From contig NC_081412.1 in assembly GCF_030272615.1 (NCBI RefSeq), positions 672,399,823 through 672,463,822 on the forward strand: 64,000 bases of DNA, written 5' to 3'. The translations under genes and the position numbers were made by a program. Shown in pieces: positions 10,703 to 21,467 of this stretch. Under the pieces are notes generated by a model that was given only the letters and a program-made list of their open reading frames with translations, was not told where the DNA came from and searched no databases. Numbering within the stretch: the first letter of the stretch is position 1; the number at the start of each line of letters is the position of its first letter. This DNA is from Cryptomeria japonica. Lineage: Eukaryota > Streptophyta > Pinopsida > Cupressales > Cupressaceae.

Positions 10703-12362
10703 TGTGTAGGGGAAAAAGCGAGACTAGGTTAACATGCCCTAATCCTACCTTTTGACACACATTACGAAATACGAAAGAGCCTAGAGATATCACACAATTG
10801 GCTACTTCTTTTTGTGAAAGAGAGAGCCACGGGATATCTATTAGGATTTCTATTCCCTTGTTGAAATTGTAAGATCAAGTAATGCAAGTTCAAACCCTAA
10901 TCCCAAAATGCAAGTATGAACTAATAGCAAGATTGCAGAATTGAGATTAAACAATGAACAGCTGTAAATACAAGGATGAAATAAGAATGTAGATATGTAC
11001 CCGGAGTCAAAATCGGACTGAAAATGTTCAGGACGGGAGCGTGGGTGCCACTGTCCTGAAAACTGCACCGGAAACTGTCGTTCCGCACTCTGAAACACTG
11101 TCGGGAAGCTGTCTGAAAGCTGTCTGTCCGGAGGACCAGGGCGCCCAGCGACTCTGTCCCAGGGACCAGGGCACCCAGCACCCCTGTCCTGGTAGGACCA
11201 GGGTGCCCAGCGCCCCTGTCCCAGTCTTCTGCTCTACAATTTGATACAGAGTGCTGTCTCGACCTTCTTTCTCCGGATCTGTATCCCGCGGCGTCGTCCG
11301 AATCCCGAAACCTGCAATGATATCTAAAAAAGGGTGTATGGGTGGCTATATAGGGTTTTACCTTAGTCAAACCCCCGCTTCGGTGATTTCCACCTCCACG
11401 AATAGCCAAGTTGTTTTATAAAATGTATTGTGTGTGCAGACCTAGTGTGTGTGCAAGGTCCTAAAATGCAAGAAAGCAAACTAGAGCAACCTAGAAAGTA
11501 AACCCTAATTGCTTGTGAATAACAATGTAAATGCTCTAAATCAAGGTGCAATGTGATCTAAAGAATGAATAAATGATGTATTGAAGCTTATGTAAAGACA
11601 TGAAAACAACATGAAATCATACCCAACCCTCAAGGGAGGAGTACAAGCCAATCTTCAGTCGGTAATCTCCTATTGTTCTTCAATGTCTTCCAAGCCCTAA
11701 GTGGATGAATGAATTTGATAGATGCTTGATAGAAGGATGTTGAATGTTGTTGAAGTCCTCAAAGATTTTCTCTTTCGCTGCATATGAAGTTCCTGAAAAC
11801 AAAAATCGGATCCCTTCAAATGGAGAAAGAGGGCTCTTATGTAGGAAACCCTAGATCGTAAATTCGTCTTTTGGCAAACCTAGAGATTGAATATCCAACC
11901 AATTTCTTGGGGTTAAGCTTTATTTTATGATTGGATTGTGCTCCCAAAATTTCGGGAAAAATGTCCGGGACCATGTGCACTCCGGGCACCATGATCTCGA
12001 CAACTTTTCACCAAATTTTAAGGGCCGTCGGATATGATGATTTTAGAGAGAATCCCGAAGTTATAGGTGATTTCGAGATGTTTTGACCCCAAAACCAAGC
12101 CCCCAAGTTTGAAATAGGACTTAATTAGGGTTTTTGATTGAGTGATGTATTGGAGGAATAAAATGCGAACGGCGTGCTTTAGTGAAAGGGCCCAACTTTA
12201 TGATGTAGAGAATGATGAAATAGGACCTTAGACCTAATTAATTTGATTAATTAAGTGCTAAAGGAGAAATGCAATGCAAAATACAAAATGCACTAAGGCG
12301 GGTGCTAAACTAGGTGTGAAATTGTACCACCCTAGCAAGTGTGTACAATTTACGATGCTACA
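10703..12362 (-). repeat. G1 3' LTR
   Basis: Plus-strand ends are TGTGTAGGGG and GATGCTACA. A TATA box reads CTATATAG on the minus strand at 11346-11353. A GC-rich block of three roughly 30-bp units with GGACCAGGGYGCCCAGC lies at 11133-11223. Confidence 0.95.
11133..11223. repeat. GC-rich minisatellite inside the G1 LTR
   Basis: Three units of about 29-33 bp, each built around GGACCAGGG.GCCCAGC followed by CTGTCC. The equivalent block in the other LTR is at about 21897-21990. It stands out from the AT-rich background and lies upstream of the TATA-like site on the plus strand, so downstream of it in transcription. Confidence 0.8.
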
Positions 12363-12377
12363 TTTAGCCCCCACTTT
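12363..12377 (-). other. G1 polypurine tract
   Basis: Minus strand AAAGTGGGGGCTAAA directly before the 3' LTR start TGTAGCATCG. Confidence 0.85.
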
Positions 12378-13026
12378 AGCGGTCATATGAGTACTACGTG
12401 CATATGCAAGCTAAAGTATAGAAAAGTAAACATCATTTGAAAAAGGATATATCCATAAGTTGTCAGACGAAGCCCCCAGCGGTATCTGGAGTACACAGTT
12501 AGGAACCGCACCCTACAAAACACACGTTAGATCACAAAATCACCTAATGCTTACTAGGGAAAGTGATGAAATCTGTGAGTAGCTATATGCCCCCCCCTGT
12601 TTCGACTTGCTTATTAGGGAGGTGAAACAGGGTAGCATGTTTACTTGTGACAAATTGTGTAAGAGAGTATTGATGAGGGGTGTTCACTAAATAGGCTTCG
12701 TCAGAGCACTTTTTGGAACATCCCGAGAGTAGGAGAAGGAAAATACGATTCCAATGCAACAAACGGCTCAAAAATTGCATCCCTCAAACCCAAGTTATGA
12801 TAAAATGAATGATAGAGGAAAATTAGGGTTTTAAAAGTGAAGATGAACAAATGAGAGTATATACTTTGAAAGTGACACTTACATTTGTCACTTTGTTGAT
12901 TTCAAAATACTATTCAGTGCAGCGGAGCCCACATAGCCTTCATCATGCCTTCACAATGACTGGAGCATCCCACGAGGATCGAGTACTGATTACGGTCATG
13001 TTTTTGTGTTGCAGGGTCTCCCGTAC

Positions 13027-15214
13027 ATGAGAGAGCATACATCGGGACATATTCTTCGCAGTTTGCGAGATTAGATTCCGTGACTGACTCAGGCAGAGAG
13101 AGACACACTATCGATTGTAGGATTGTGGTACGTGATCCTCATGCCAGCCATTCGGTTCCATCTTGCGATGCTGATGGCATTGATGGAGCGATGGGATCCT
13201 GACACATGCACTTTTCACCTTCCAATAGGAGAGTTGACGGTCACACTTGAGGATGTGTACCGTATACTTCGTCTTCCTATCAGAGGAGCAACTGTTACAT
13301 ACGCGACCGATCGGTCAGTGGAGGATCATCAGAGAGAGCAGGTGTATTGCATAGGGAGAGTCATGCCGAGCGAGATGAGAGGTCACATCATGGTTAGCTG
13401 GCTCTTACACCCTACAAGGGAGGTACCCCTTCTGAGATGCCTTATGATAGCCATCATAGCACTAGCCATCTGCCCTAATGGGCGAGGGACACACATGCAT
13501 GGGGGTCTCACATGGTGTATCAGAGCGATGGAGAGACACAGGAGAGTGTATGCTTGGGGTCGGAGTATGCTTGCACATCTCTATCACGACATTGAGGAGT
13601 ATGTATTCGGACAGGGTTGCAGTTTGATGACATGCACACTTCTACAGGTGTGGATTTTAGAGCACTTCACATGCACTAGGCCCGTCGGCTTTCCACTAAG
13701 TACAACGAGCGAGTGACCTAGGGTGTTCACTTATCCACTTACCAGCGAGTGGAGATTTGGAGATTTATTATATTAGAGAGTGATTTTTGACAGACTGACA
13801 GCCGAGGTGACAGTGTGGAGACCTTACCTACGGATGCATAGATGGGATGGTATGGAGAGACAGTTAGCATGTCTACAGAGGAACCACCTGCTGCAGGGAC
13901 GATATTCACACATCATAGTCCCTTTCTACTTCGACCGAGTACGGAGGCAGTTTGGGCTAGAGCAGTGTGTTCCAGCCGATGTACCCATCTATACTCGACA
14001 CTCACGGGTCCTTCCCAAACCTAGAGCAGTAGCGAGACCGACGGTAGATGACATCAAGATGACAGACTTAGAGGGATCTGATCAGGATGTGGTCACTGAT
14101 TATTCTGCAGAGCCTGGAGTGCAGCGGAGGTACGTCTCATGGTTTATGAGATCATATCCAGGTCCTATCTTTCCACCAGATCATCCGACAGGCTGTCCAG
14201 GCCCATGGAGACATGGAGACCGAGACGAGGACCAGGGATCCAGGTCAGAGGAGCCAGAGGAGGGAGAGGGTCATGAGGAGGTGGGAGATCCTGATCCACC
14301 TACAGGCGATCAGCCCAGTGCCGAGGAGGAGGAGGACGAGGAGGATGCAGGTGATGATGCGGATGAGGATGAGGATGAGGATGATGAGGAGGATGATGAG
14401 GAGGAGGATAGAGATAGAGAGGAGGATGAGGAGGATGTAGGTGATGATGCAGATGAGGACGAGGATGAGGATGACGAGGACGACGATGAGGAGGAGGATA
14501 GAGATGATGAGGAGGAGTCGGATGCAGCTCCCCACCATTCAGGAGACGATACCATAGCTCTGGATCCACCTCTTATTCCCCAATAGGGAGAACACGAGGT
14601 GATATGGAGACCTGTTCCTAGTACCGTCCAGCCTACACCCATCGTGCACAGATTATTCGAGTGAGGGGAGCCTAGCGGTTCCCAGGCACAGATGCTACCA
14701 TATCATGATCCCTACTGGCGTGAGGGAGATCCAAGTATAGTAGGTTTATGTTGATTGATTGATGTTTTGATGATATAGAATGGTACTAACAAAAATCTGT
14801 TTGACTGCCACAGCTAATGTGCAGGAATGGCGTTCCTTGATTCAGCAGGCAATGACAGACATTTCCATGATAGCACAGATCCCCAGTTCCTCACAGATTG
14901 CCTATAGGCCTCAGGGGAACGTGAGTCGGCACGAGGATTTGTTTTCTCCATTCCGAGTACAGGTAGACATATGGAGGGAGAGAGAGAGAGTCCTATCAAA
15001 GGACCTTCGGTAGGCACGACGAGATCTAGCAGCAGCTCAGGCCGAGGCTACCACATATCATGCGATCCTTATGGATAGGGATCGTAGGAATTCCTCTCGG
15101 AGTCGCTCACGGTCTGTAACGCGCTACACACCCATGGGTCCACCTTCACGGTCAGATCAGGAGGGAGCGTCTAGTCGACACTCTCCAGCCACTAGCCCTA
15201 GGAATAGGAGATGA
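13027..15214 (+). pseudogene. Antisense plant mobile domain (PMD) gene inside G1
   Basis: Plus-strand gene, opposite to all other G1 genes, between the 3' LTR and the end of pol. The PMD runs from about 13087 to 13900: MPAIRFHLAMLMALMERWD, TFHLPIGELTVTLEDVYRIL, LRLPIRG and, after two stops, RLTAEVTVWRPYL. A Pro-rich linker follows, then a long Asp/Glu-rich tract (about 14200-14520), an intron, and a last exon with an Arg/Glu helix and an RS-rich tail (SRSRSRSVTRY). PMD proteins (Arabidopsis MAIN and MAIL1, and transposon-coded relatives) act in the nucleus. In-frame stops at 13072, 13081, 13714, 13771, 14584 and 15011 show decay, yet the frame is otherwise kept. The first ATG in frame is 13027; the true start is uncertain. 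Confidence 0.88.
14735..14813 (+). other. Intron of the PMD gene
   Basis: Donor GTATAG at 14735 (alternative at 14744), a perfect TACTAAC branch site at 14784-14790, and acceptor CACAG ending at 14813, 25 bases after the branch adenine. The codons downstream (ANVQEWRSLIQQ) are open. An intron in this orientation shows the gene is meant to be transcribed from the plus strand. If it sat in the element's own sense RNA, the intron would have the wrong polarity for splicing. Confidence 0.75.
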
Positions 15215-15732
15215 TTTTATGATGTAAAAGAGAGGTCACATTTTGGATGTACAGTGACCTACATTTGTATACGATCCACACATATATATATGTATATATA
15301 CATGCTTCTCTTTTGTCTCAAATGTGTTATCTTTAATGCTAATACATTTGGTAAATGTACATGTATGTTCAGAATTTAATTTCCATGTGATTGATTTCTC
15401 AATGCTCCATGATTAAATTGATACATGTGTGACTTAATTAAAATATTTAATCAAGTACTACATTGATGATAAGGAAGGAATATGCATTAAGTCTTAGAAT
15501 CATATAACTAATGTGATTTAATTTTGAACTTAAACACAACATGATACGATTCTACTTAACACATAAAGACACTGTATAATATGCTAGCATAATGGAATGT
15601 AAATCTTTCACAATTTACATAAATGAATTCAAGACAAACTATAAAGTAAGAAGACACGCTTGTCAGGAATGAGACACTAACATATTATCCAATGTTGAAG
15701 AATTGAAAAGAAGATAGATGAGGAACGAAGAA
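15215..15732. other. Spacer between the converging PMD gene and pol
   Basis: No coding trace. An AT dinucleotide stretch (atatatatatgtatatatac) lies at about 15282-15301, shortly after the PMD stop. It could act as a polyadenylation region for either strand, but I cannot show that. Confidence 0.4.
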
Positions 15733-17880
15733 TTAAGCATAATATCTATGCAAGTGCATAGCATTGATAGGTTCTTTAAGAGGCGTACCGTCTACATCAA
15801 CTATTTTGTAAGCACCTGATCCATAATCCTCAATAACGATATATGGTCCAAGCCAATTAGGACTAAATTTTCCCTTTTCTGCAGGTAAGGCATTCACATT
15901 GTGCTGTTTCTCATAAAGGACTAAGTCACCTACTGAGAAGGAACATTGAATAACCTTATCATTATAGCTTCATTGTAGAGTTTTGTGATACGCTTGAATA
16001 TGCTCAAGAGCGTTTATACGCTGTTCATCAAGCATCTCAAGCTGTTGAAGTCGTTGTTCTCTATAAGAGTCATCATCTACTATGCCTTTGAGAGAAACCC
16101 TAAGTGATGGAATCTCTAATTCTAAGGGCATAATAGCGTCAGCACCATAAACAAGATTATAAGGAGTAGTTCCCATAGCAATTCGTACACTCGTTCGGTA
16201 GGCCCAAAGAGCATAGATTAGCTGGTTACTCCAATCCTTACCATGCTTATTTACGGTTTTGCGAAGAATTTGTTCAATTATCTTATTGGATGATTCAGCT
16301 TGACCATTTGACTGAGGATAGTATGGTGTAGAAAATTGATGTTTGATATGATACTTCTCAAGGAATTTCTTCACATCCTTGTTCTTAAACGATGTCCCAT
16401 TATCTGAGATAATAGTGGAAGGTATCCTGAATCGAGAAATAATGTTTTCTAGAAGAAATTGACAAATCACTTCAGCAGTAGTAGAGCGAAGGGAAATAGC
16501 TTCTACCCACTTCCTAAAGTAATCTGTTGCAGTTATAATGAAGGTGTGTCCTTGAGATGAAGGAGGAGAGATTTTTCCAATAAGATCCAAACCCCATGCG
16601 GAGAAAGGCCAAGAAGCTACTTGAGAACGAAGTTCTTGAGCAGGAGCATGAATCAGATTATTATGTTGTTGACATTGATGACATTTTTTAACAAATGAAA
16701 AGGAATCCTTCTGCATAGTTTGCCAATAGTATCCCATGCGAAGCAATCTATGAACCAAGGATTTGCCCCCAAAATGCCCCCCACAGGCACCTGAATGTGC
16801 CTCTTCAAGAGCAATGGGGATTTCTGATTTGTTAAGACAGCGAAGGAGAAGACCATCATAACCCCTTCGGTAAAGAACATTAGAAAGAATGATATACCTA
16901 GCAGATAGCTTGCAGATTCTAGCCCTAGTGTTTCTATTAGCGGAATCAGGAAAGGTACCATCGGTCAAATATCTTACGATATGCGAGAACCATTCATCTG
17001 AATCTACAAAGTCACAACATGTTACCAAGCTAGAATCGTCTACAATAGCTGGAGAAATAAGGTTGTGAATAACAAATTTAAGATCAACCACAGGGTCCTC
17101 TAAAGATACAAGAGAAGCCACACATGCCATTGCATCCGCATGTCGATTATCTTTTCGAGGAATGGGTTCCATGGTATAAGAATCGAATTTTTGTAATAAA
17201 GAGATAGCAAGATCTTTATATTGTGATAATTTGTCTTGTTTTGCTTGATACATTCCTGTTACTTGTCTTATAATCAATTGCGAATCTCCATAGATATGTA
17301 TGTGTTTTATATTCAGAGCTAAGGCTGCTTTTATTCCCGCTATAAGAGCCTCATACTCAGCAATGTTATTGGTACACAGGAAATTTAGATGATATGATAA
17401 GGGAATAGGTTTCTTTGTAGGAGAAATCAGGACAACACCTGCCCCCGATCCCGTACGACACTTAGAGCCATCAAAGTATAACTCCCAAGTTTCATCTTTC
17501 TCTATAGAAAGAATGAAGTCATCAGGAAAAGACTCAGGGTTAGGGAAGGAGAAAGGTGAAGGGGCCTCAACTAAGTGATCGGTCAACGCTTGTCCTTTAA
17601 TTGCTCTTTGTGAAACAAATTTAAGGTCAAATTCAGTTAACATCATAACCCACTTAGCTAGACGTCCTGATAAATCAGTTTTAGAGAAAAGATGCTTCAA
17701 AGGATCAAAATTTACCATGACATGGACTTCTGAATTTAAAAGATAATGTCTCAATTTCTGAGTCGCAAACACCAAGGCCAAGCATTGTCTTTCTATCGCA
17801 GAATATCGGGTCTCATAATCAAGTAAGGTACGACTTATGTAATAAACCGGGCATTCCTTACCCTCTTTATCATGTTGTGC
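15733..17880 (-). pseudogene. pol: G1 RNase H, archaeal-type RNase H and integrase
   Basis: Minus-strand pol continuing from RT. The gypsy RNase H end is KLRHYLLNSEVHVMVNFDPL. The archaeal-type RNase H shows WELYFDGSKCRTGSGAG, NNIAEYEALIAGIKAAL, IYGDSQLIIRQ and KDNRHADAMA, so the D-E-D-D set is intact. Integrase follows: the HHCC zinc site (AHSGACGGHFGGKSLVHR ... CHQCQQ) and the DDE core (GLDLIG, IISDNGTSF, GQAESSNK). A stop at 15970 separates the C-terminal GPY domain (SPNWLGPYIVIEDYG), which ends at 15733. The 603-codon open stretch (17781-15970) is the best preserved frame in the window. Two RNase H domains are the hallmark of Tat elements. Confidence 0.94.
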
Positions 17881-18957
17881 TTACAATGCTGCGAGAGCAT
17901 GAGAAGAAGCAGCTGTATACAGAAGGAAGGGTTTAGAAGGTTCGACAGGTTGAAGAATAGGAGGACTAGCCAAATACACTTTTAAATCTTCAAATGCTTG
18001 CTGACAATCTTCATTCCATTGAAAAGTGATATCCTTTTTAAGGAGTTGAGTAAAAGGAAAGGTACGATCCACGAGTTGAGACACGAACCTACGAATGGCT
18101 TGAATCTTTCCTTGTAAGCTTTTAAGTTGAGAGACATTTCTAGGAGGTGGCATGTTGACAATAGCATCTATTTTCTTAGTGTCCACCTCAATCCCACGAT
18201 GCGAAACTATGAACCCTAATATTTTTCCACTATCCACACCAAAAACACATTTTCGGGGATTCAAGTGCATGTGATACTTACGAATTCTTTCAAATATTTG
18301 ACGAAGGATTTTAACATGATCCATGCGAAGAAAGGATTTAGCTAAAATATCATCAACATAATCCTCTAAAATCTTATGCATATAATCATGAAAGATAAGG
18401 GTCATCGCTCGTTGATAAGTTGCACTGGCGTTTTTAAGTCCAAAAGGAATCATTATCCAACAAAACGTACCCCAAGGAGTGGTGAAAGTAGTTTTGAATT
18501 GATCTTGAGGGTTTATGAAAATTTGATTGTAGCCTAAAAAACCATCCATAAAGGATAACAAGGCATGTCCTGCCGTAGAATCAACTATCATGTCAATGTT
18601 TGGAAGAGGGAAATCATCTTTTAAAGAAGCCTTATTTAGATCCCAAAAGTCAGTACACATTCTTATTTTGTTGTCTAGTTTAGCCACACTGACAATATTT
18701 AAAATCCATGGGGAATAGTCAATAGGGCGGATAAATCCAGCCTCCAATAATTTTTCAATCTCAGCCTTAACAAGCAGAGCCACCTTAGGATTCATTTTTC
18801 GAATCTTTTGTTTCACGGGCTTAGCATCAGGAACTAAGACAATATTATGAGTAACGATCTTAGGATCTATACCAGGCATGTCAGAATATGTCCAAGCAAA
18901 GATCTCAGGGAATTCATGCAATAGTTCTTCATATTGTTTCTGTTCCTCTTCATCCAA
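17881..18957 (-). pseudogene. pol: G1 reverse transcriptase
   Basis: Minus-strand gypsy RT of 358 codons. Order: EIFAWTYSDMPGID, PVKQKIRKMNPKVALLVKAE, EKLLEAGFIRPIDYSPW, LPNIDMIVDSTAGHALLSFM, FTTPWGTFCWIMIPFGLKNA, and the catalytic YVDDIL near 18347-18362. The connection and start of RNase H follow (HALAAL). The stop at 17881 lies in the RNase H. Stops at 19069 and 18991 divide this part from the G-patch part in the same frame. The catalytic aspartates are intact. Confidence 0.94.
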
Positions 18958-19068
18958 ACATTTTCCAATTTTAATAACTTTCCCTTTATTTCAAGGATCC
19001 ATCTTAACATCAGTGATTTCACTTATGAGAAGATTACTTTGTTGAGGAGTATCCTTTAACTGAGGGAA

Positions 19069-20013
19069 TTATTTCACAATCTCATCGTTATCAATCTCTT
19101 TTCCAAAATAGGCTTCAGTGTTCAAACAATAAGGGAGTCCCCTATTGTGATGATAACGAGGAAGAGTGTCATAGGCTCCCAAGAATTCAGCTAAAGCATC
19201 GTCGGTAGGGAAGATATCCAAAGCACAATCACCCGAAGGATCCCCATCAATATACTCAGGGTGTTGTATTGATAAAGATGTAGAGATAGCATTAACACTA
19301 ATGCATGGTCTTTTAGAAGCTTTAGTACGTCTGCAGGGATTATAGCCAAGTCCAAAGGCATAATTGTGAAAATTAGTCTCTAGAGGAACTCTTATCCCTT
19401 GTTCATGAGCACCACAACCTTTTCCATGATACCCATGCTTAGCAAAAATGTGAAAACCACGACCATAACGATCAGCCATTTCAGGAAAAGAAGGTGGTTT
19501 TTCATAAGACAAAGAATCAAACTCTTCATAATTAGAGGTGTGAGGAGAGGAAGTTTGAGAAGCGGCCACAAAATTATTACTCATAGATTCAGGTAAGGTT
19601 GATTGATTTTTAGCTTCTTCTTTCTTTTCAACTTTATGATTTTCAGCTTCTTCCTTCTTTTCAACTTTAATTTCTCTAGAAGGAACCTTATATTCACCTA
19701 CAAAGGTAGGGTTAAAATCAAGAAATCCCCAATCATCTTCTGCAAGAACCTTCTCAGGGTCAAAATCCTTTTTATGTGTAATTTCAAGTCGAGAAGGATC
19801 TTCTTCAGGAGCTCCAGACTCATCCAAAGAATTTTGATCATCGGAGAGCGAGGATTCATCGATAGGTTTCTTGTTTAAAGAGTCATCACTAGACGAGGAT
19901 GGCTTAGAAGAATCTCCTTTGGAATTAGATGTTTGTAAACAAGCTTGAAAATTAGTATCACCTATCAAAGTATATGTCTTATTGTTATAAACGAATTTAA
20001 CTTGTCTATGCAA
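19069..20013 (-). pseudogene. pol: G1 G-patch domain and acidic linker
   Basis: Minus strand, between protease and RT. An N-terminal part (HRQVKFVYNNKTYTLIGD) finishes the protease-adjacent region. An acidic Ser-rich linker with two KVEKKEEA repeats follows. Then the G-patch: IFAKHGYHGKGCGAHEQGI, VPLETNFHNYAFGLGYNP, with glycines spaced as in RNA-binding G-patch domains. A PR-G-patch order also occurs in betaretroviruses, where the G-patch binds nucleic acid and helps RT. A frameshift near 20030 separates it from the protease, and TAA ends it at 19069. Confidence 0.82.
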
Positions 20014-20030
20014 TGTAGAGGGGACAGAAT

Positions 20031-20270
20031 CTAAGGCCTCCCTAATAACAAGTTATATGTTAAATTTCCCGACATAACATGGATAGGAGTAGGCAAAGTA
20101 ATAGTTCCCACTGTGAGAGGTAAGGTGATGATACCTAATGAAGTCTTAGCCACATTGTCAAAGCCATGAATGGGACGAGAGTCAGGCTCAATAAGAGACG
20201 TATCCACATTCATCTTATACAATAGATTAATACTACACACATTAAGGCCAGAGCCATTATCTACTAGTGT
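20031..20270 (-). pseudogene. pro: G1 aspartic protease
   Basis: Minus-strand retropepsin. The active site is TLVDNGSGLN, followed by the flap-side PDSRPIHGFDN and the C-terminal NLTYNLLLGRP. An in-frame TGA at 20271-20273 separates it from the upstream ORF, and the codon after RP is a stop where other copies have Trp. It would cut the polyprotein during particle maturation. Confidence 0.85.
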
Positions 20271-21299
20271 TCATCTTATAGCAGTGTCTTTCATGATAAC
20301 CACAATCATCAAGGGATCATATTGTTGTTGAATTTCACTAGTAGGCAACTCATCTCGGGTAAACACAATTTGAGCTTTAGGATTCATCACAGAGTTAACC
20401 AAAGATGCTATATTACTAGATGTATTCGGTGGAGGAACATTCAAATCTTTCAAAGCATCTTGTAACATTCCATGATGAGTGGAAGAAGTTTGAATCAAAT
20501 CCCAAAGGGATATCTTAGCAGGGGTAGCTTTAAGTTGTTCTATGAGATCATATTCCTTACCCATAACTTGTGAAATACGGGGAGCTTGAGGAAGGATTGG
20601 TTGAGGATTAGGAAGAGAAACTGGAATAACAGGAGGAGGATTAGGTTGCCTATTATTTCTGGTATGATAAGTATGGGCAACCGCATGATAACTCTCTCTA
20701 GTTATTTGCTTAGCATAACTGTAAGGACTTATAGGTTTTCTTCCTTGCACAGTGATGATTGGTTTATTCGGGGTACGAAAGGAATCATGATCATACCTTC
20801 CTTGGACAGTAAGGAGAGGTGATTTAGGAATTTGAAAGGTGGGAGAAGGATAAGCACCTTGGACTTCAAAGAGAGGCTTATTATGTTCATTCAAGTTTAT
20901 CATGTTAACCAATTTAGAGGTCTTGTTCTTGTTTAAAGATTTTGACAAAGCCACAAAGTCATCAAGAGCATCATCCAACAAAGCATGATCATATCGGTTA
21001 AAAGGTTTGTTTTTTGATTCAAAAGGAGACATCTCCTCATAGAGGGGATTATTGAAAACAACCATGTTACTAGATTCAGGGGAAGAGTTGATAGGAATGT
21101 ATCCTTGAGAGGAATCATTCGACTTATCTTTCTCATCACACCTAAATGGCATAGTAACAAGGTTTATGAGTTTTTGGTAAAATGAAGGTTTGGCATCTTT
21201 GGGGTTTAAAAACTCATCTAAAGCTTCATCTAATTCATCTTGGCTATACTCATAATAATCATCAAAAGCATGAACATTTTGCAAACAAAAATCTGACAT
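20271..21299 (-). CDS. G1 first ORF: acidic protein with gag-protease linker but no capsid
   Basis: 342 codons, open from ATG at 21299, only about 150 bases after the primer site. The N-terminal part is acidic (YYEYSQDELDEALDEFLNP, then LLDDALDDFVALSKSL). Three degenerate repeats containing VQGxY/VQGRK and P(K/N)xP follow, then a Pro-rich stretch. The C-terminal end has the conserved linker found before the protease in Tat elements (SLWDLIQTSSTHHGMLQDAL, VFTRDELP). I find no capsid (retrotrans_gag) motif and no CCHC knuckle, which E6 has. Either gag was lost with an in-frame fusion, or the element relied on capsid from relatives. The frame is the only intact one of this length in G1 besides RT and integrase. 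Confidence 0.75.
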   Translation of the reverse strand: MSDFCLQNVHAFDDYYEYSQDELDEALDEFLNPKDAKPSFYQKLINLVTMPFRCDEKDKSNDSSQGYIPINSSPESSNMVVFNNPLYEEMSPFESKNKPFNRYDHALLDDALDDFVALSKSLNKNKTSKLVNMINLNEHNKPLFEVQGAYPSPTFQIPKSPLLTVQGRYDHDSFRTPNKPIITVQGRKPISPYSYAKQITRESYHAVAHTYHTRNNRQPNPPPVIPVSLPNPQPILPQAPRISQVMGKEYDLIEQLKATPAKISLWDLIQTSSTHHGMLQDALKDLNVPPPNTSSNIASLVNSVMNPKAQIVFTRDELPTSEIQQQYDPLMIVVIMKDTAIR

Positions 21300-21446
21300 T
21301 TTGAAAAGATTGCATAAAATTTAAACACACAATGCAAAGAAATTCACTCTTTTTTTTTTTTTTTTCTTTTAATGAAAATGAAATGAAAACACACTAAATC
21401 TAGATCTAGATCTAACAAATGCAATGCAAGAGGAAGCAATGATAGG

Positions 21447-21464
21447 TTCACGTCGGGTTCACCA
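21447..21464 (-). other. G1 primer binding site
   Basis: Minus strand TGGTGAACCCGACGTGAA, three bases after the 5' LTR. E6 has nearly the same site at 39887-39904. I did not assign the tRNA. A run of 17 T (A on the coding strand) lies between it and the first ORF, at about 21350-21366. Confidence 0.75.
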
Positions 21465-21467
21465 AAA

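Noticed and set aside
10921-11409. 162-codon minus-strand frame in the G1 LTR, and its copy at 21686-22135
   Set aside because: It lies wholly within the LTR, crosses the GC-rich minisatellite and the TATA region, and shows no domain. It is an open frame by composition.
14245-14642. Minus-strand open frames rich in Ser, Pro/His or Leu/Ile opposite the acidic tract
   Set aside because: They are the reverse readings of the GAG/GAT repeats that code for the Asp/Glu tract of the PMD gene. They have no independent support.
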